Shown here: positions 8,127 through 17,465 of the stretch, one piece after another
How the letters are laid out: every line of letters starts with the position of its first letter
Position numbering within the stretch: the stretch's first letter is position 1
Made by a program: the position numbers and the translations under genes
From: Smithella sp.
Lineage (GTDB): Bacteria > Desulfobacterota > Syntrophia > Syntrophales > Smithellaceae
Length of the DNA: 64,000 nt
Assembly (NCBI GenBank): GCA_007244375.1
Contig: SCVW01000048.1
Location: 124,001 to 188,000 of the forward strand
Direction of reading: 5' to 3'
The notes under the pieces: model-generated
What the model saw: only the letters and a program-made list of their open reading frames with translations
The model's database searches: none
What the model was told of the DNA's origin: nothing

Positions 8127-9881
8127 TTATTTATTCAATTTTTGATTTGTTCCGGATTGCAGGCCATAGAAAAAACTTCTTGCGTTGATTCCTATTGACC
8201 GATTGTTGTATCCCCCTTCCTGAACAACGAGACATGGCATCTTTAGTTTACCAATCCCTGCACCGATTGCGGCAAAATCCTTACCATTAAGATTCCATGT
8301 ACCAGTGGGGTCTCCTTTTGCCGTATCCAATCCCAGGCAAACGATTAAAAATGCCGGGCTGAAGTTTCGGATGCGGACGAGTGCAGATTTAAGAGTATTG
8401 AGGTAGACTGCTTCTGTAATCTTCTCAGGCAATGGATAATTGACGTTATATCCCTTGCCTTCTCCATCTCCGTATTCATCGGCAAATCCGGAAAAATAGG
8501 GATAAGCAAAGCGAGGATGCCCGTGAATGGAAATTGTCAGCACATCGCTTCTACTGTAGAATATATTCTGCTGTCCGTTGCCATGATGATAGTCAATGTC
8601 CAGTATGGCAACTTTCCCGAATTTACTAAGGTAATGTGCTGCAATTGCCGCATTATTAAAATAGCAGAAACCGCCAAAAAAGCCTCTTTCGGCATGATGA
8701 CCTGGTGGACGGACTAGCGCATATGCGATTCGCCTGCCGGAAAGAATTTCATTTGCGGCAGTAAGTGCACAGTCCACAGCCCTTTTGGCCGCCGTAAAGG
8801 CATGACCGCTTAAAGGCGTGAAAGTATCTATACAATAGTAACCTGCACGAACAGGCAATTCTACCGGAGGTCTTGCTCTATTGCGTATAGGAAACACATA
8901 GGGATAAAAAGAAATATCAGATTCAACATTCCTGCAGACTCGTTTGAAGTATTTGATGTATTCAAAATCATGCACGGCCGTAATAAAATCTTCACTGAAG
9001 GCAGATGGTTTTATATTGTCAAATAAACTCGTAGGTTCCAGCGCTTGATGAATTGTCTTTATCCGTACAGGCGATTCGACATATCCACGATCTTTTACAT
9101 GATGGATATCATGTTTGTCAGTCTCAACAAGCGCTATTTTTGTCATATTAGCCACCAATTCCGCGTTCCTTTCTTCTACGATCTGATTCCTGATATAGCG
9201 GAATGGTCTGAGCCGGACGGGATTATCTACGATAGAATCCAATACTATCTTCATATATTCAGGCGTGCAAATGTCTTTATACTTTCGCTCTAGAACGGCG
9301 GCAATGACCTGCCTTAAATAGTCCCTGCCGATAACACTGTTTTGTCCAAGGCCATCGAATACAAGATAGGGAGGATTATCTCCACCGGGTTGCACGGGTG
9401 TTTCATAGGCAGTATTAATAATGGGACTAGCACCATATGATTCGTAAAATCTCAGGCGTGCCCGGTTTTGTTTGAGCATATCAGGGTTATGACTGAGATT
9501 CTGGTCGTCAGGCAGACATTCAAAGAACAAACCAACTACACCAAGAGAAAGAGCTTCGCTTCGCACCCGGGCATAGAGTGCTCCGCCCACTCCACGACCC
9601 GCAAGCATCTTATCACTTACAAGATAGTCAAGATAGCAGAATTTTAGTTCAGCATCGTGATCAAGCAACGCCAGACCATGAACAGTAGCTTTATGATCTT
9701 CCGCTACGTAAAGGATGGAACGAAAGCCATATTTTAAGGGAGACCTGAGAGATTCAGATAAGCGGTCGATCTTCTTTTGGTCAAGCAGCTGGAACTGCAC
9801 ACGGAGCATTGTCTTGACCTGCTCCAGCGCATGTTTGTTCGCCGGCACAATATCATCGAATATGCGGCGAATGCGGAACAT
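8127..9881 (-). CDS. Fusion of GNAT acetyltransferase and histone-deacetylase-like (AcuC/acetylpolyamine amidohydrolase) domains
   Basis: A 584-residue two-domain protein. The N-terminal 180 residues look like a GNAT fold, with the acetyl-CoA loop AGRGVGGALYARV near residues 94-106. After a linker, residues 245-575 form a class I/II deacetylase domain: the catalytic His pair in RPPGHHAE (near 391-398), zinc ligands Asp and His in LDIDYHHGNG (near 427-436) and the third Asp in GLDTAKGDP (near 519), all present. It could remove acetyl groups from lysines or polyamines. I chose the ATG at 9881 because AAGGAG (9889-9894) is seven bases ahead; a TTG at 9887 also exists. Neighbours are a RelA-like gene upstream and a transporter downstream. 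Domains are clear; substrates are unknown. Confidence 0.87.
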   Translation of the reverse strand: MFRIRRIFDDIVPANKHALEQVKTMLRVQFQLLDQKKIDRLSESLRSPLKYGFRSILYVAEDHKATVHGLALLDHDAELKFCYLDYLVSDKMLAGRGVGGALYARVRSEALSLGVVGLFFECLPDDQNLSHNPDMLKQNRARLRFYESYGASPIINTAYETPVQPGGDNPPYLVFDGLGQNSVIGRDYLRQVIAAVLERKYKDICTPEYMKIVLDSIVDNPVRLRPFRYIRNQIVEERNAELVANMTKIALVETDKHDIHHVKDRGYVESPVRIKTIHQALEPTSLFDNIKPSAFSEDFITAVHDFEYIKYFKRVCRNVESDISFYPYVFPIRNRARPPVELPVRAGYYCIDTFTPLSGHAFTAAKRAVDCALTAANEILSGRRIAYALVRPPGHHAERGFFGGFCYFNNAAIAAHYLSKFGKVAILDIDYHHGNGQQNIFYSRSDVLTISIHGHPRFAYPYFSGFADEYGDGEGKGYNVNYPLPEKITEAVYLNTLKSALVRIRNFSPAFLIVCLGLDTAKGDPTGTWNLNGKDFAAIGAGIGKLKMPCLVVQEGGYNNRSIGINARSFFYGLQSGTNQKLNK

Positions 9882-9916
9882 ATGCAAACTCCTTCAATTT
9901 CATAGTATCTTATTTA

Positions 9917-10564
9917 TTATTCACGTCTAATTTTTCTGACTCTTTTGACAACCGATTCAAGCAAATCAGACGCCCTTTGAATATGATTGATCATGGCTTC
10001 TTCAAGTTCTCTTTTTAACTCATCAACTATTTGTTGTTGGTTGTTTATCACTTTTTCATTTAACTTATAAAAAATGTCGTGTTCGATTTCAGCCCACGCG
10101 TGATACAAGGCAGACGTTAACTGTATTTCGCATTGCAAACCCTCATACTTCTTATATTTACCAAGCATTAATCTTTTGGGGCCAAACATTGCTATGACAT
10201 GTGTTGACATGTATCCCTTTTCTTTATGACGTTCGTAAAGCTCAAGATTTTGAGGTGTCAGTTCATTATAAAGATCAGATATAAATTTTTTCTTATAACT
10301 CTCTAAATAAAATATAATTCTTATCCCCGCAATATCATGAATATCTTCCAGTTTTTTATATATAATTCCCTCCTCAGTTTTTCTTAATATCTTTTCTTTC
10401 ACGCTTTCAAATGATTTTATCCGACTTGTTATATGACATTTATACCCATTATTTACCAACAAGCGTGATAACAAATTTTGCATAGTGTTGCAGAATTCTT
10501 GATATAAGGGCAGCTTTTTATAATATTCTTCAAGGATGCCAAAATTCTTTTTCTTCATTTCCAT
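9917..10564 (-). CDS. Stand-alone RelA/SpoT-domain (small alarmone synthetase-like) protein
   Basis: A 215-residue protein made only of the nucleotidyltransferase (synthetase) domain. Seen: SRIKSFESVKEKI at 47-59, DIHDIAGIRI at 74-83, GYMSTHV at 117-123 and EIQLTSALYHAWAEIEHD at 146-163. These correspond to the pyrophosphokinase motifs of RelA/SpoT, with the usual RS replaced by MS in the Y-R-S-x-H motif. No HD hydrolase, TGS or ACT domain is present. It could make (p)ppGpp or related alarmones, or act as a toxic tRNA/nucleotide pyrophosphokinase. It lies first in a tight minus-strand operon with the GNAT-deacetylase gene about 35 bases downstream. Family is fairly sure; activity is not. Confidence 0.8.
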   Translation of the reverse strand: MEMKKKNFGILEEYYKKLPLYQEFCNTMQNLLSRLLVNNGYKCHITSRIKSFESVKEKILRKTEEGIIYKKLEDIHDIAGIRIIFYLESYKKKFISDLYNELTPQNLELYERHKEKGYMSTHVIAMFGPKRLMLGKYKKYEGLQCEIQLTSALYHAWAEIEHDIFYKLNEKVINNQQQIVDELKRELEEAMINHIQRASDLLESVVKRVRKIRRE

Positions 10565-10781
10565 TCTATATAGAACCTATATATTTTGTTCCAACAAAAA
10601 CCTGATATTAAAAATAAAATATATCATTATTTCCAATGCAGCAACATTAAATTCTTTAATATAAACTATAGAATTGTTCACTGATTTCAGTCGACGTAGA
10701 ACAATTTAAAATGAAGACAAGAGGCAAGAGGTAAAAAAAGCAGATTAAATGTTTAGAGAATTGGAAGTTTCGATATCTACT

Positions 10782-11600
10782 TTATTTTATTTCATCGTGC
10801 GAATGTGAAGCGAGCAAAGTATCAAATAGAACAATGCGCTTGGTTTTGCCGATGCCGGTGAAATAGGCGTTGGTGTGTTTGGAACGCTTGCCCTCGTCCA
10901 CCTGGAAAATTCCCCTGGCCTTCAGTCCGACTTTCGCGAGCAATGATTCAATCTTTTCTTTCAGTTCCTCATCCTTGATCGGCTCGTATTTGTTAAAGAG
11001 CGGAGCAATGACCACGGGATAAAGCCACAAAAGCAGAATTTCAAACGCGGTGAAAAATACCCAGGCCCAGAACCACCAGCTTTTCGGCAGGCAAATAATA
11101 AAAGCCATGAAGGCGGAAAGCATGATTCCCATCAGGACGGCTGAAATAATTATGGACTTGATTAAATCGATCAGCCAGAGCTTCCAGGTAATAGTGGAAA
11201 AGCCGTATTTTTTCTCCAGAACAAACGTATGATAAATATCAAAAGGTATACCTACAGCATCGCCGATGACCGCCAGCGTACCGAAAAAAATCAGCGCCTG
11301 CTCGATCAGATGCCACTGCAACCCGGCGATTTTCGCGACAAGCAACGGCAACAAAAGAAAAATTATGGCAAGCTCCAGTATGTCATCTGTTAAATTTTCC
11401 TTGGTCTCCAGCCGCGAATTATCGTAAGTGTAATCGACCATTTTGGACAGCGTCGCCTCATCGATCATGCCCTGAAAGACCGGCGGAATAACTTTGCCGT
11501 GATCGCGCAGATGCCTGATATTGATCCGCTGCAAAACAAACCGCCAGATGATTCGGCCCAGAAATAAAACCAGGAATATCAGTAAAAGCGCTTTCTCCAT
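10782..11600 (-). pseudogene. Truncated duplicate of the M48 protease gene (5' part only)
   Basis: This copy encodes 272 residues that match the N-terminal two thirds of the intact protease at 4576-5829, with only a few changes (for example G to D near residue 114 and Y to C near 170). Homology stops just before the zinc motif: the frame ends HSHDEIK and a stop, so HEIGH and the third ligand are missing and it cannot be an active metalloprotease. It keeps a proper ATG start and a membrane N-terminus, so a membrane-inserted fragment could still be made. It is divergent from the menF promoter region. Confidence 0.9.
10788..11569 (-). repeat. 782-bp direct repeat, copy 2
   Basis: Partner of 5017-5798 in the same orientation, 5.0 kb apart. 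The three genes between the copies (transporter, GNAT-deacetylase, RelA-like) plus the 5' end of the intact protease are therefore bracketed by direct repeats long enough for homologous recombination. Confidence 0.9.
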
Positions 11601-11718
11601 AAATCACCCGTATCAAAAAAGTGAATACAAATTACACAATTACACTTTCCGGTCAAGGGGCAACTCATCTTCCGATTATTCTCCTGTAATGCCTTCCAGA
11701 TCGTCTTTTTACTTTTTC

Positions 11719-11748
11719 TTGACACGCAACATACTTCTTTCCTATACT
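11719..11748 (+). promoter_or_regulatory. Sigma70-type promoter of the men operon
   Basis: TTGACA (11719-11724), an 18-base spacer and TATACT (11743-11748). It lies in the divergent gap between the truncated protease copy and menF, about 95 bases ahead of the chosen menF start. Confidence 0.65.
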
Positions 11749-11844
11749 GCCTCCGCGAAAAAGCAGGCTCGATTCAAGAACATGCACGATGCACACTGCG
11801 TGTCGGCTGTCCGGATTGAAATAGCGCTTGTCCGCCGAACGAAT

Positions 11845-12963
11845 ATGAAAGTGATGCTCGTAAACAAACTAATTGAAATAATTAATTATTTGCTCAACTG
11901 TCCCCATCCTTTTGCCGTATTTTTTTATCCCGGAGAAAAGGAGCCGGAACTGGTTTTGCAGCAGAAAAATGCCGTCCGCAAATTAAATTCCTTTAGCGAC
12001 CTGAATAATAAAGAAGGATTCGTTTTTGCTCCTTTTTATATTTCCGCCGATTATCCTCTGGTCATTATTCAGCCGGATATTCATTTAAAAGGATATCCCT
12101 CCATTGCCGGGCTTGAAATCACGAACTCATCCGGAAAGCAGCCTTCCGAACAAATACAGGAGGTTCACTTCGATATCGGCAAATCGGACTACTTAAAATT
12201 ATTGAATAAATCAATTGACGAAATCAAATCCGGAGAGTTCGATAAAGTGATTATTTCCCGAACCATTTCTACAAATATCCCCGAAACAATGACGACGGGA
12301 GATTTGTTTTTCCGGTTGAAGGAGAAGCTCAACAACGCTTTTGTTTATCTTGTCTCCCTTCCCGGAGTAGGCATCTGGCTGGGCGGAACACCGGAATCAC
12401 TGCTCGCAAAAACAAACGGATCTTATCGCGCGGTTTCATTGGCCGGCACGGTCCCCCTCAACGGAGGAGGCCATGAAATAGAATGGTCTGAAAAACTGAA
12501 GACGGAGCAGCAAATTGTCACGGACTTTCTTGCCGACAACTTAAGTTCGTTTCAAATTGAAAATTATTTGCAAACAGGACCCGTTACCGAATGCGCGGGG
12601 AATGTCGCCCATCTTAAAACCATCTTTGAGTTTTCCGGCCAGACAATCGATGAACGGCTCATCCCGTTTATTGAAGCAATACACCCGGGACCGGCCATCT
12701 GCGGTTTCCCGAAAGAATCGGCAAAAGAATACATTCTGAAAAACGAAAGCCATCGGCGGGAATATTATTGCGGATTCCTAGGCAATTGGAAGATGGAAAA
12801 CGACGTGCGGCTGTTTGTTAATATCCGCTGCATGAAACTACTAGCCGACCGCGCCGTCATTTATGTCGGAGGAGGCATCACCTCCGGTTCCGTACCGGAG
12901 AGCGAATGGGACGAAACCGAACACAAGGCAAAATCCTTGTTATCCGTTATCGGGAATAATTAA
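11845..12963 (+). CDS. menF: Isochorismate synthase
   Basis: MenF converts chorismate to isochorismate, the entry step to menaquinone. The chorismate-binding domain fills the C-terminal 250 residues: FDKVIISRTIS, GGTPESLLAK, AVSLAGTVP, EAIHPGPAICGFPKE, RREYYCGFLGNW and a VGGGITSGSVPESEWDE end, all expected for the isochorismate/anthranilate synthase family. From the ATG at 11845 the protein has 372 residues, a typical short MenF length. The open frame runs further upstream but there it overlaps the antisense of the protease copy, so a longer start is unlikely; an ATG at 11779 is the other option. It is the first gene of the men operon, one base ahead of the menD start. Confidence 0.9.
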   Translation: MKVMLVNKLIEIINYLLNCPHPFAVFFYPGEKEPELVLQQKNAVRKLNSFSDLNNKEGFVFAPFYISADYPLVIIQPDIHLKGYPSIAGLEITNSSGKQPSEQIQEVHFDIGKSDYLKLLNKSIDEIKSGEFDKVIISRTISTNIPETMTTGDLFFRLKEKLNNAFVYLVSLPGVGIWLGGTPESLLAKTNGSYRAVSLAGTVPLNGGGHEIEWSEKLKTEQQIVTDFLADNLSSFQIENYLQTGPVTECAGNVAHLKTIFEFSGQTIDERLIPFIEAIHPGPAICGFPKESAKEYILKNESHRREYYCGFLGNWKMENDVRLFVNIRCMKLLADRAVIYVGGGITSGSVPESEWDETEHKAKSLLSVIGNN

Positions 12964-12964
12964 C

Positions 12965-14656
12965 ATGATCTCAACAAAAAAAAGTGTTCAATATCTGGCG
13001 GCGATTCTCCTGAAAAAGGGGATACGCGATATCGTGTTTTCTCCCGGATCGAGAAACGCCCCTCTTATTAATACCTTGAGCGCAACGGGTGAGTTCCGCT
13101 GCCTGAATATTGTGGATGAGCGCAGCGCCGGATTTTTCGCTCTAGGCATGGCCGCCCAAATGCAAAAACCGGTGGCCGTCGCCTGCACATCCGGTTCGGC
13201 GGTTCTGAATTACGCACCGGCCATCGTCGAGGCCTATTACCGGAAAATCCCGCTTTTGATTCTTACGGCGGACCGCCCTCCGGAATGGATCGATCAGGGC
13301 GACGGGCAGACCATCCGCCAGAACAAAATTTACAGAAACTATGTCCGCAGCAGTTATGCTCTCATGGAGAAAGTCGAAACCGCCAACGACGAATGGTATG
13401 TGGGCAGAACCATCAACCAGGCCGTCAACGATCTGATGTATCCGAATTTTGCCCCGGTGCATATCAATATCCCTCTTTCCGAACCCTTGTACGAACTGAT
13501 TGACGCGCCGCTTCCGGAACCGAAAATTATCCATCTGCACCACGAGTACGAAACGGAAAGCACTGCGGAGGCCACCGCAGAAAAACTTGCCGCGCTCTGG
13601 AACCAAAGCAAAAGCAAAATGATTATCGCCGGACAGATGCTCTATGCCAACGGTCTTAGCACCCCTCTGAACGCTCTGGCGGATGATCCTTCCGTAGCAG
13701 TGCTGACCGAAACAACCTCCAATCTGAAAGGCAGCCATTTCATCTCCTGCATAGACAATGTCCTGACCGCCATCGAAAAGGAACAGGATTATGCCCCGGA
13801 TTTGCTGATCACACTGGGCGGACAAATCGTCTCCAAGAAGATCAAGATCTTCCTGCGAAGAAACAGGCCGAAAGCGCACTGCCATTTTTCCCGCGCTGGC
13901 GAACATACGGACACGTTTCAGTCCCTGACGGATATTTTTTCCTGTGACCCCGCACTCTTTTTCAGGTCGGTTAAAGACAGACTCAAACCTTGTGAATCCG
14001 ATTACGGAAACAAATGGAAACAACTTAATCACATCACCCGGCAGCGGCATGATGCTTTTCTGGGAAAATGCGGATTTTCCGATTTGAAGGCTTTTCAGAT
14101 TATCCTGAAGCACCTGCCCGACCGCTCCGTTTTACATCTGTCCAACAGTACGCCAGTCCGCTATTCCCAGTTGTTTGTCTGGGATAAAGACATCGATTTC
14201 ATGGCGAACCGCGGCGTGAGCGGCATTGACGGCGTTGTTTCCACAGCCACCGGATGCGCTTATGCGACGGAGAAAATGACAACGGTGATCGCGGGCGATC
14301 TGGCGTTTTTTTATGATTCCAACGCGCTCTGGAACAGGCATCTCTCAGCCAATCTCCGGATTATTGTCATCAACAACTTCGGAGGAGGCATTTTCCGGTT
14401 TCTCGACGGCTCGTCGACTTCACCGGCACTGGAAACACATTTTGAAGCGAGGCACAATTACCGGGCGGCTGGCGTCGCAAAAGCATACGGTCTGGATTGT
14501 TTTACGGCAAAAGATGAAAAAACGCTCATCAAGGGGCTGATATGGCTCTATGCTTCAGATTTTACCAAGCCGGCCGTGCTGGAAATCGTGACGCCGACGG
14601 AACAAAATGCCGAAATATTGAAATCATATTTTAATTATTTAAAATCACCACAGTGA
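12965..14656 (+). CDS. menD: SEPHCHC synthase (thiamine-diphosphate enzyme of menaquinone synthesis)
   Basis: MenD adds the succinic semialdehyde unit from 2-oxoglutarate to isochorismate. The 563-residue protein shows SPGSRNAPL near residue 25, the activating glutamate in VDERSAGFF near 49, SGSAVLNYAPA near 78, and the ThDP/Mg region GDLAFFYDSNAL with NNFGGGIFRFL around 445-480. Start ATG at 12965 immediately follows the menF stop, so the pair is likely coupled. A frame extending upstream to 12863 lies within menF and is not needed. Confidence 0.95.
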   Translation: MISTKKSVQYLAAILLKKGIRDIVFSPGSRNAPLINTLSATGEFRCLNIVDERSAGFFALGMAAQMQKPVAVACTSGSAVLNYAPAIVEAYYRKIPLLILTADRPPEWIDQGDGQTIRQNKIYRNYVRSSYALMEKVETANDEWYVGRTINQAVNDLMYPNFAPVHINIPLSEPLYELIDAPLPEPKIIHLHHEYETESTAEATAEKLAALWNQSKSKMIIAGQMLYANGLSTPLNALADDPSVAVLTETTSNLKGSHFISCIDNVLTAIEKEQDYAPDLLITLGGQIVSKKIKIFLRRNRPKAHCHFSRAGEHTDTFQSLTDIFSCDPALFFRSVKDRLKPCESDYGNKWKQLNHITRQRHDAFLGKCGFSDLKAFQIILKHLPDRSVLHLSNSTPVRYSQLFVWDKDIDFMANRGVSGIDGVVSTATGCAYATEKMTTVIAGDLAFFYDSNALWNRHLSANLRIIVINNFGGGIFRFLDGSSTSPALETHFEARHNYRAAGVAKAYGLDCFTAKDEKTLIKGLIWLYASDFTKPAVLEIVTPTEQNAEILKSYFNYLKSPQ

Positions 14657-14674
14657 CGAGGTTGAAAATATTCT

Positions 14675-15499
14675 ATGACAAAAAAAAGAAACTGGAAACC
14701 AATCAGGGACTATGAAGATATTCTTTTCGAATACTGGCAGGGCATTGCGAAGATAACTATCAACCGGCCCAGATACCGCAACGCCTTCCGCCCGGCCACA
14801 ACCTTGGAAATGAGCGACGCTCTACGCCACTGCAAAGAGGACTCCAAAATCAACGTTGTGGTTTTTACCGGAGCGGGAAAAAAAGCCTTTTGTTCGGGAG
14901 GTGACCAGAACCTCAAAGGCAAGGGAGGCTACATCGGCAAGGACGGCGTTCCCCGGCTGAATGTGCTGGATGTCCAGAAGCAGATACGCTCGCTGCCCAA
15001 GCCGGTCATCGCCATGGTCAACGGTTATGCCATCGGCGGCGGACATGTCCTGCATCTGGTCTGCGATCTGACGATTGCATCGGAAAACGCCATCTTCGGG
15101 CAAACAGGCCCAAAAGTAGGAAGCTTTGACGCCGGTTTCGGTTCTTCTTATCTGGCCAGCATCGTCGGTCAGAAAAAAGCACGGGAGATCTGGTTTCTGT
15201 GCCGGCAATATACCGCCGCGGAAGCGCTGGCAATGGGCATGGTCAACAAGGTCGTGTCGCTGGATGAGTTGGAAGATGAAGTTATCGCATGGGCGAAGGA
15301 AATGATGATTTTCAGCCCGATGGCCCTAAGGATGATCAAACTCGGGCTGAACGCCGATCTGGACGGTCAGGTCGGCTTGCAGGAATTCGCCGGAAACGCA
15401 ACGCTTTTGTATTATCTCACGGAAGAAGCCCAGGAGGGTAAAAACGCTTTTCTGGAAAAAAGACTTCCCAACTTTCATAAATATCCTAAATTCCCATGA
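14675..15499 (+). CDS. menB: 1,4-Dihydroxy-2-naphthoyl-CoA synthase
   Basis: MenB closes the naphthoquinone ring of o-succinylbenzoyl-CoA. It is a 274-residue crotonase-fold protein with the oxyanion-hole segments [11 protein letters not shown] and [11 protein letters not shown], the [18 protein letters not shown] active-site loop typical of MenB, and [13 protein letters not shown] at the C-terminus, which closes over the neighbouring subunit. It is encoded after menD and before menA, with an ATGA overlap to menA. Confidence 0.96.
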   Translation: MTKKRNWKPIRDYEDILFEYWQGIAKITINRPRYRNAFRPATTLEMSDALRHCKEDSKINVVVFTGAGKKAFCSGGDQNLKGKGGYIGKDGVPRLNVLDVQKQIRSLPKPVIAMVNGYAIGGGHVLHLVCDLTIASENAIFGQTGPKVGSFDAGFGSSYLASIVGQKKAREIWFLCRQYTAAEALAMGMVNKVVSLDELEDEVIAWAKEMMIFSPMALRMIKLGLNADLDGQVGLQEFAGNATLLYYLTEEAQEGKNAFLEKRLPNFHKYPKFP

Positions 15500-16410
15500 A
15501 GGCAGGAAACATCGGCACATGGCTGGAAGCGGCGAGACTCAGAACGCTACCGCTGGCATTATCGAGCATAATAACCGGCAGCGCCTTGGCGCGGTTTGAC
15601 GGAGCCTTCCGTTGGAGCATCCTGATCCTGGCTTTACTCACCGCCGTTTTTCTGCAAATCCTGTCCAACCTGGCCAACGATTACGGCGACGCCGTCAAAG
15701 GCACGGACAATGACGGCCGGATCGGTCCGTTACGCGCCGTGCAATCGGGTACCATCACGCAGACGCAGATGAGAAAAGGCATTGCCTTTACCGCGCTGGT
15801 CGCCATTTTCACGGGAACGTGGCTAATTGGCGAAGGACTAAGCGGACTGCCCCTGACGGATTACATTGTTTTCCTGTTGCTCGGTCTGGCTTCCGTAGTC
15901 GCCGCCTTGACCTACACCCTGGGCAAAAAGCCTTACGGGTACAGCGGGCTCGGAGACATTGCCGTATTTATTTTTTTCGGCCTGACCGGGGTTTTGGGAA
16001 CCTATTTTCTTCACCGGCACGAACTCTCGTGGGGAGCGGCTTTGCTGGCCGCAGTCATAGGACTATTCAGTATGGGCGTTTTGAATTTAAACAACATGCG
16101 GGACATGGAAAACGACCGGAGCTGCGGGAAAATAACCACCGCCGTCAAACTGGGACTGGCCGGAGCAAAAAAATATCATTCATTTTTGATCATATCGGGA
16201 CTGCTCGGCACAACGGTTTTTACCGTTTTGAATTTCCAGTCAGCCGGACAACTGGCCATCTTTCTGATCTTTCCGCTATTCATTCGCGACATCCATGCCG
16301 TATCAAAAATTACGGACTATCGCGCGCTGGACCCTTTTCTTAAAAAGCTCGCGCTGTCCACGTTCTTTTTTTCCATCATATTCGGAATCGGACTGGTTGT
16401 GCATTTATGA
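15496..16410 (+). CDS. menA: 1,4-Dihydroxy-2-naphthoate polyprenyltransferase
   Basis: MenA attaches the polyprenyl tail to DHNA in the membrane, giving demethylmenaquinone. It has 304 residues and about nine membrane segments. The two prenyltransferase acidic motifs are visible: [13 protein letters not shown] near residue 56 and [13 protein letters not shown] near 201. Start and stop overlap menB and menC by four bases each (ATGA), so translation is coupled across the operon. The final methyltransferase (ubiE/menG) is not in the window. Confidence 0.94.
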   Translation: MKAGNIGTWLEAARLRTLPLALSSIITGSALARFDGAFRWSILILALLTAVFLQILSNLANDYGDAVKGTDNDGRIGPLRAVQSGTITQTQMRKGIAFTALVAIFTGTWLIGEGLSGLPLTDYIVFLLLGLASVVAALTYTLGKKPYGYSGLGDIAVFIFFGLTGVLGTYFLHRHELSWGAALLAAVIGLFSMGVLNLNNMRDMENDRSCGKITTAVKLGLAGAKKYHSFLIISGLLGTTVFTVLNFQSAGQLAIFLIFPLFIRDIHAVSKITDYRALDPFLKKLALSTFFFSIIFGIGLVVHL

Positions 16411-17465
16411 TGAAAGCCGACTATAAAAAATATGTCCTGCAATTCACGCAACCGGCGGGAACATCCAGAGGCGTTTACACGCAAAGAACGAGCTGGTTCA
16501 TCTTTGTTTATGACAGCGACAATCCCGCGCAGACTGGCGTCGGCGAATGCGCTCCCCTGCCGGGACTCAGCCCCGAACTGAACGCAAGCTTTACAGAAAA
16601 GCTTGATGATATCTGCAAAAATATTGAACACTATCGCAAACTGACGCCGACTGATCTGGCGGAATTTCCCTCGTTAAAAATGGGACTGGAAACCGTATTT
16701 CTCGATTATCAAAATAAAGGAACGAAGATATTTTATCGCAATGCGTTTACCAAAGGAAAGCGGGGCATAAAAATAAACGGTCTGATCTGGATGGGAAGCC
16801 CGGAATTCCTTGACGAACAGATCCGCGACAAGCTCAATGACGGATACGCCTGTATCAAAATGAAAGTCGGCGCCATTGATTTCAAGACCGAGCTGGCGCT
16901 CATCAAAAAAATCCGCAGGGAGTACGGAGCGCAGGACGTCGAAATCCGGGTTGACGCCAACGGGGCTTTCCGTCCCGAGGAAACGATGGACAAATTGAAG
17001 GCGTTGGCCGCCCTGGACGTCCATTCCATCGAACAACCGGTAAAAGCCGGACGGCATGATTTTCTGGCGCGGTTATGCAAGGAGACTCCTCTTCCCATTG
17101 CCCTGGATGAAGAACTAATCGGAATCCATTCGCTCGGGCAGAAGCAGGATTTGATCAATTATATCCGTCCGCAATATCTGGTGCTCAAGCCGTCCCTGCA
17201 CGGTGGTTTCGGCGGATGCAGCGAATGGATTGAACTTGCTGAAGAGTCAAAGACGAGATGGTGGGTCACGTCCGCTCTTGAATCGAACATCGGCCTCAAC
17301 GCCATCGCCCAATGGACCTCCACCCTGGAGAGCCGTCTGCACCACGGACTGGGAACCGGCCAATTATTTGCGAACAATTTCGACTCTCCTCTTTACCTGG
17401 AGAACACCGAATTAAAATATGATGTAAACAAAACATGGGAGCTGTCAGCACTGTTCAATGACTAA
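16407..17465 (+). CDS. menC: o-Succinylbenzoate synthase
   Basis: MenC dehydrates SHCHC to o-succinylbenzoate. It belongs to the enolase superfamily: 352 residues with the KMKVG lysine pair near residue 150, metal ligands in RVDANGAF, SIEQPV and ALDEEL, and the opposite lysine in LVLKPSLHGG. It starts inside the menA stop and overlaps menE by eight bases. Its substrate SHCHC is normally made by MenH, for which no gene is present here. Confidence 0.93.
   Translation: MMKADYKKYVLQFTQPAGTSRGVYTQRTSWFIFVYDSDNPAQTGVGECAPLPGLSPELNASFTEKLDDICKNIEHYRKLTPTDLAEFPSLKMGLETVFLDYQNKGTKIFYRNAFTKGKRGIKINGLIWMGSPEFLDEQIRDKLNDGYACIKMKVGAIDFKTELALIKKIRREYGAQDVEIRVDANGAFRPEETMDKLKALAALDVHSIEQPVKAGRHDFLARLCKETPLPIALDEELIGIHSLGQKQDLINYIRPQYLVLKPSLHGGFGGCSEWIELAEESKTRWWVTSALESNIGLNAIAQWTSTLESRLHHGLGTGQLFANNFDSPLYLENTELKYDVNKTWELSALFND

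Noticed and set aside
11521-11844. Extension of menF upstream by 108 codons
   Set aside because: The added sequence is antisense to the duplicated protease gene and crosses the promoter at 11719-11748.
13142-14113. 323-codon open frame antisense to menD
   Set aside because: It lies wholly within menD, which has strong family motifs, and its translation shows no recognisable domain; GC-rich coding sequence often leaves the opposite frame open.
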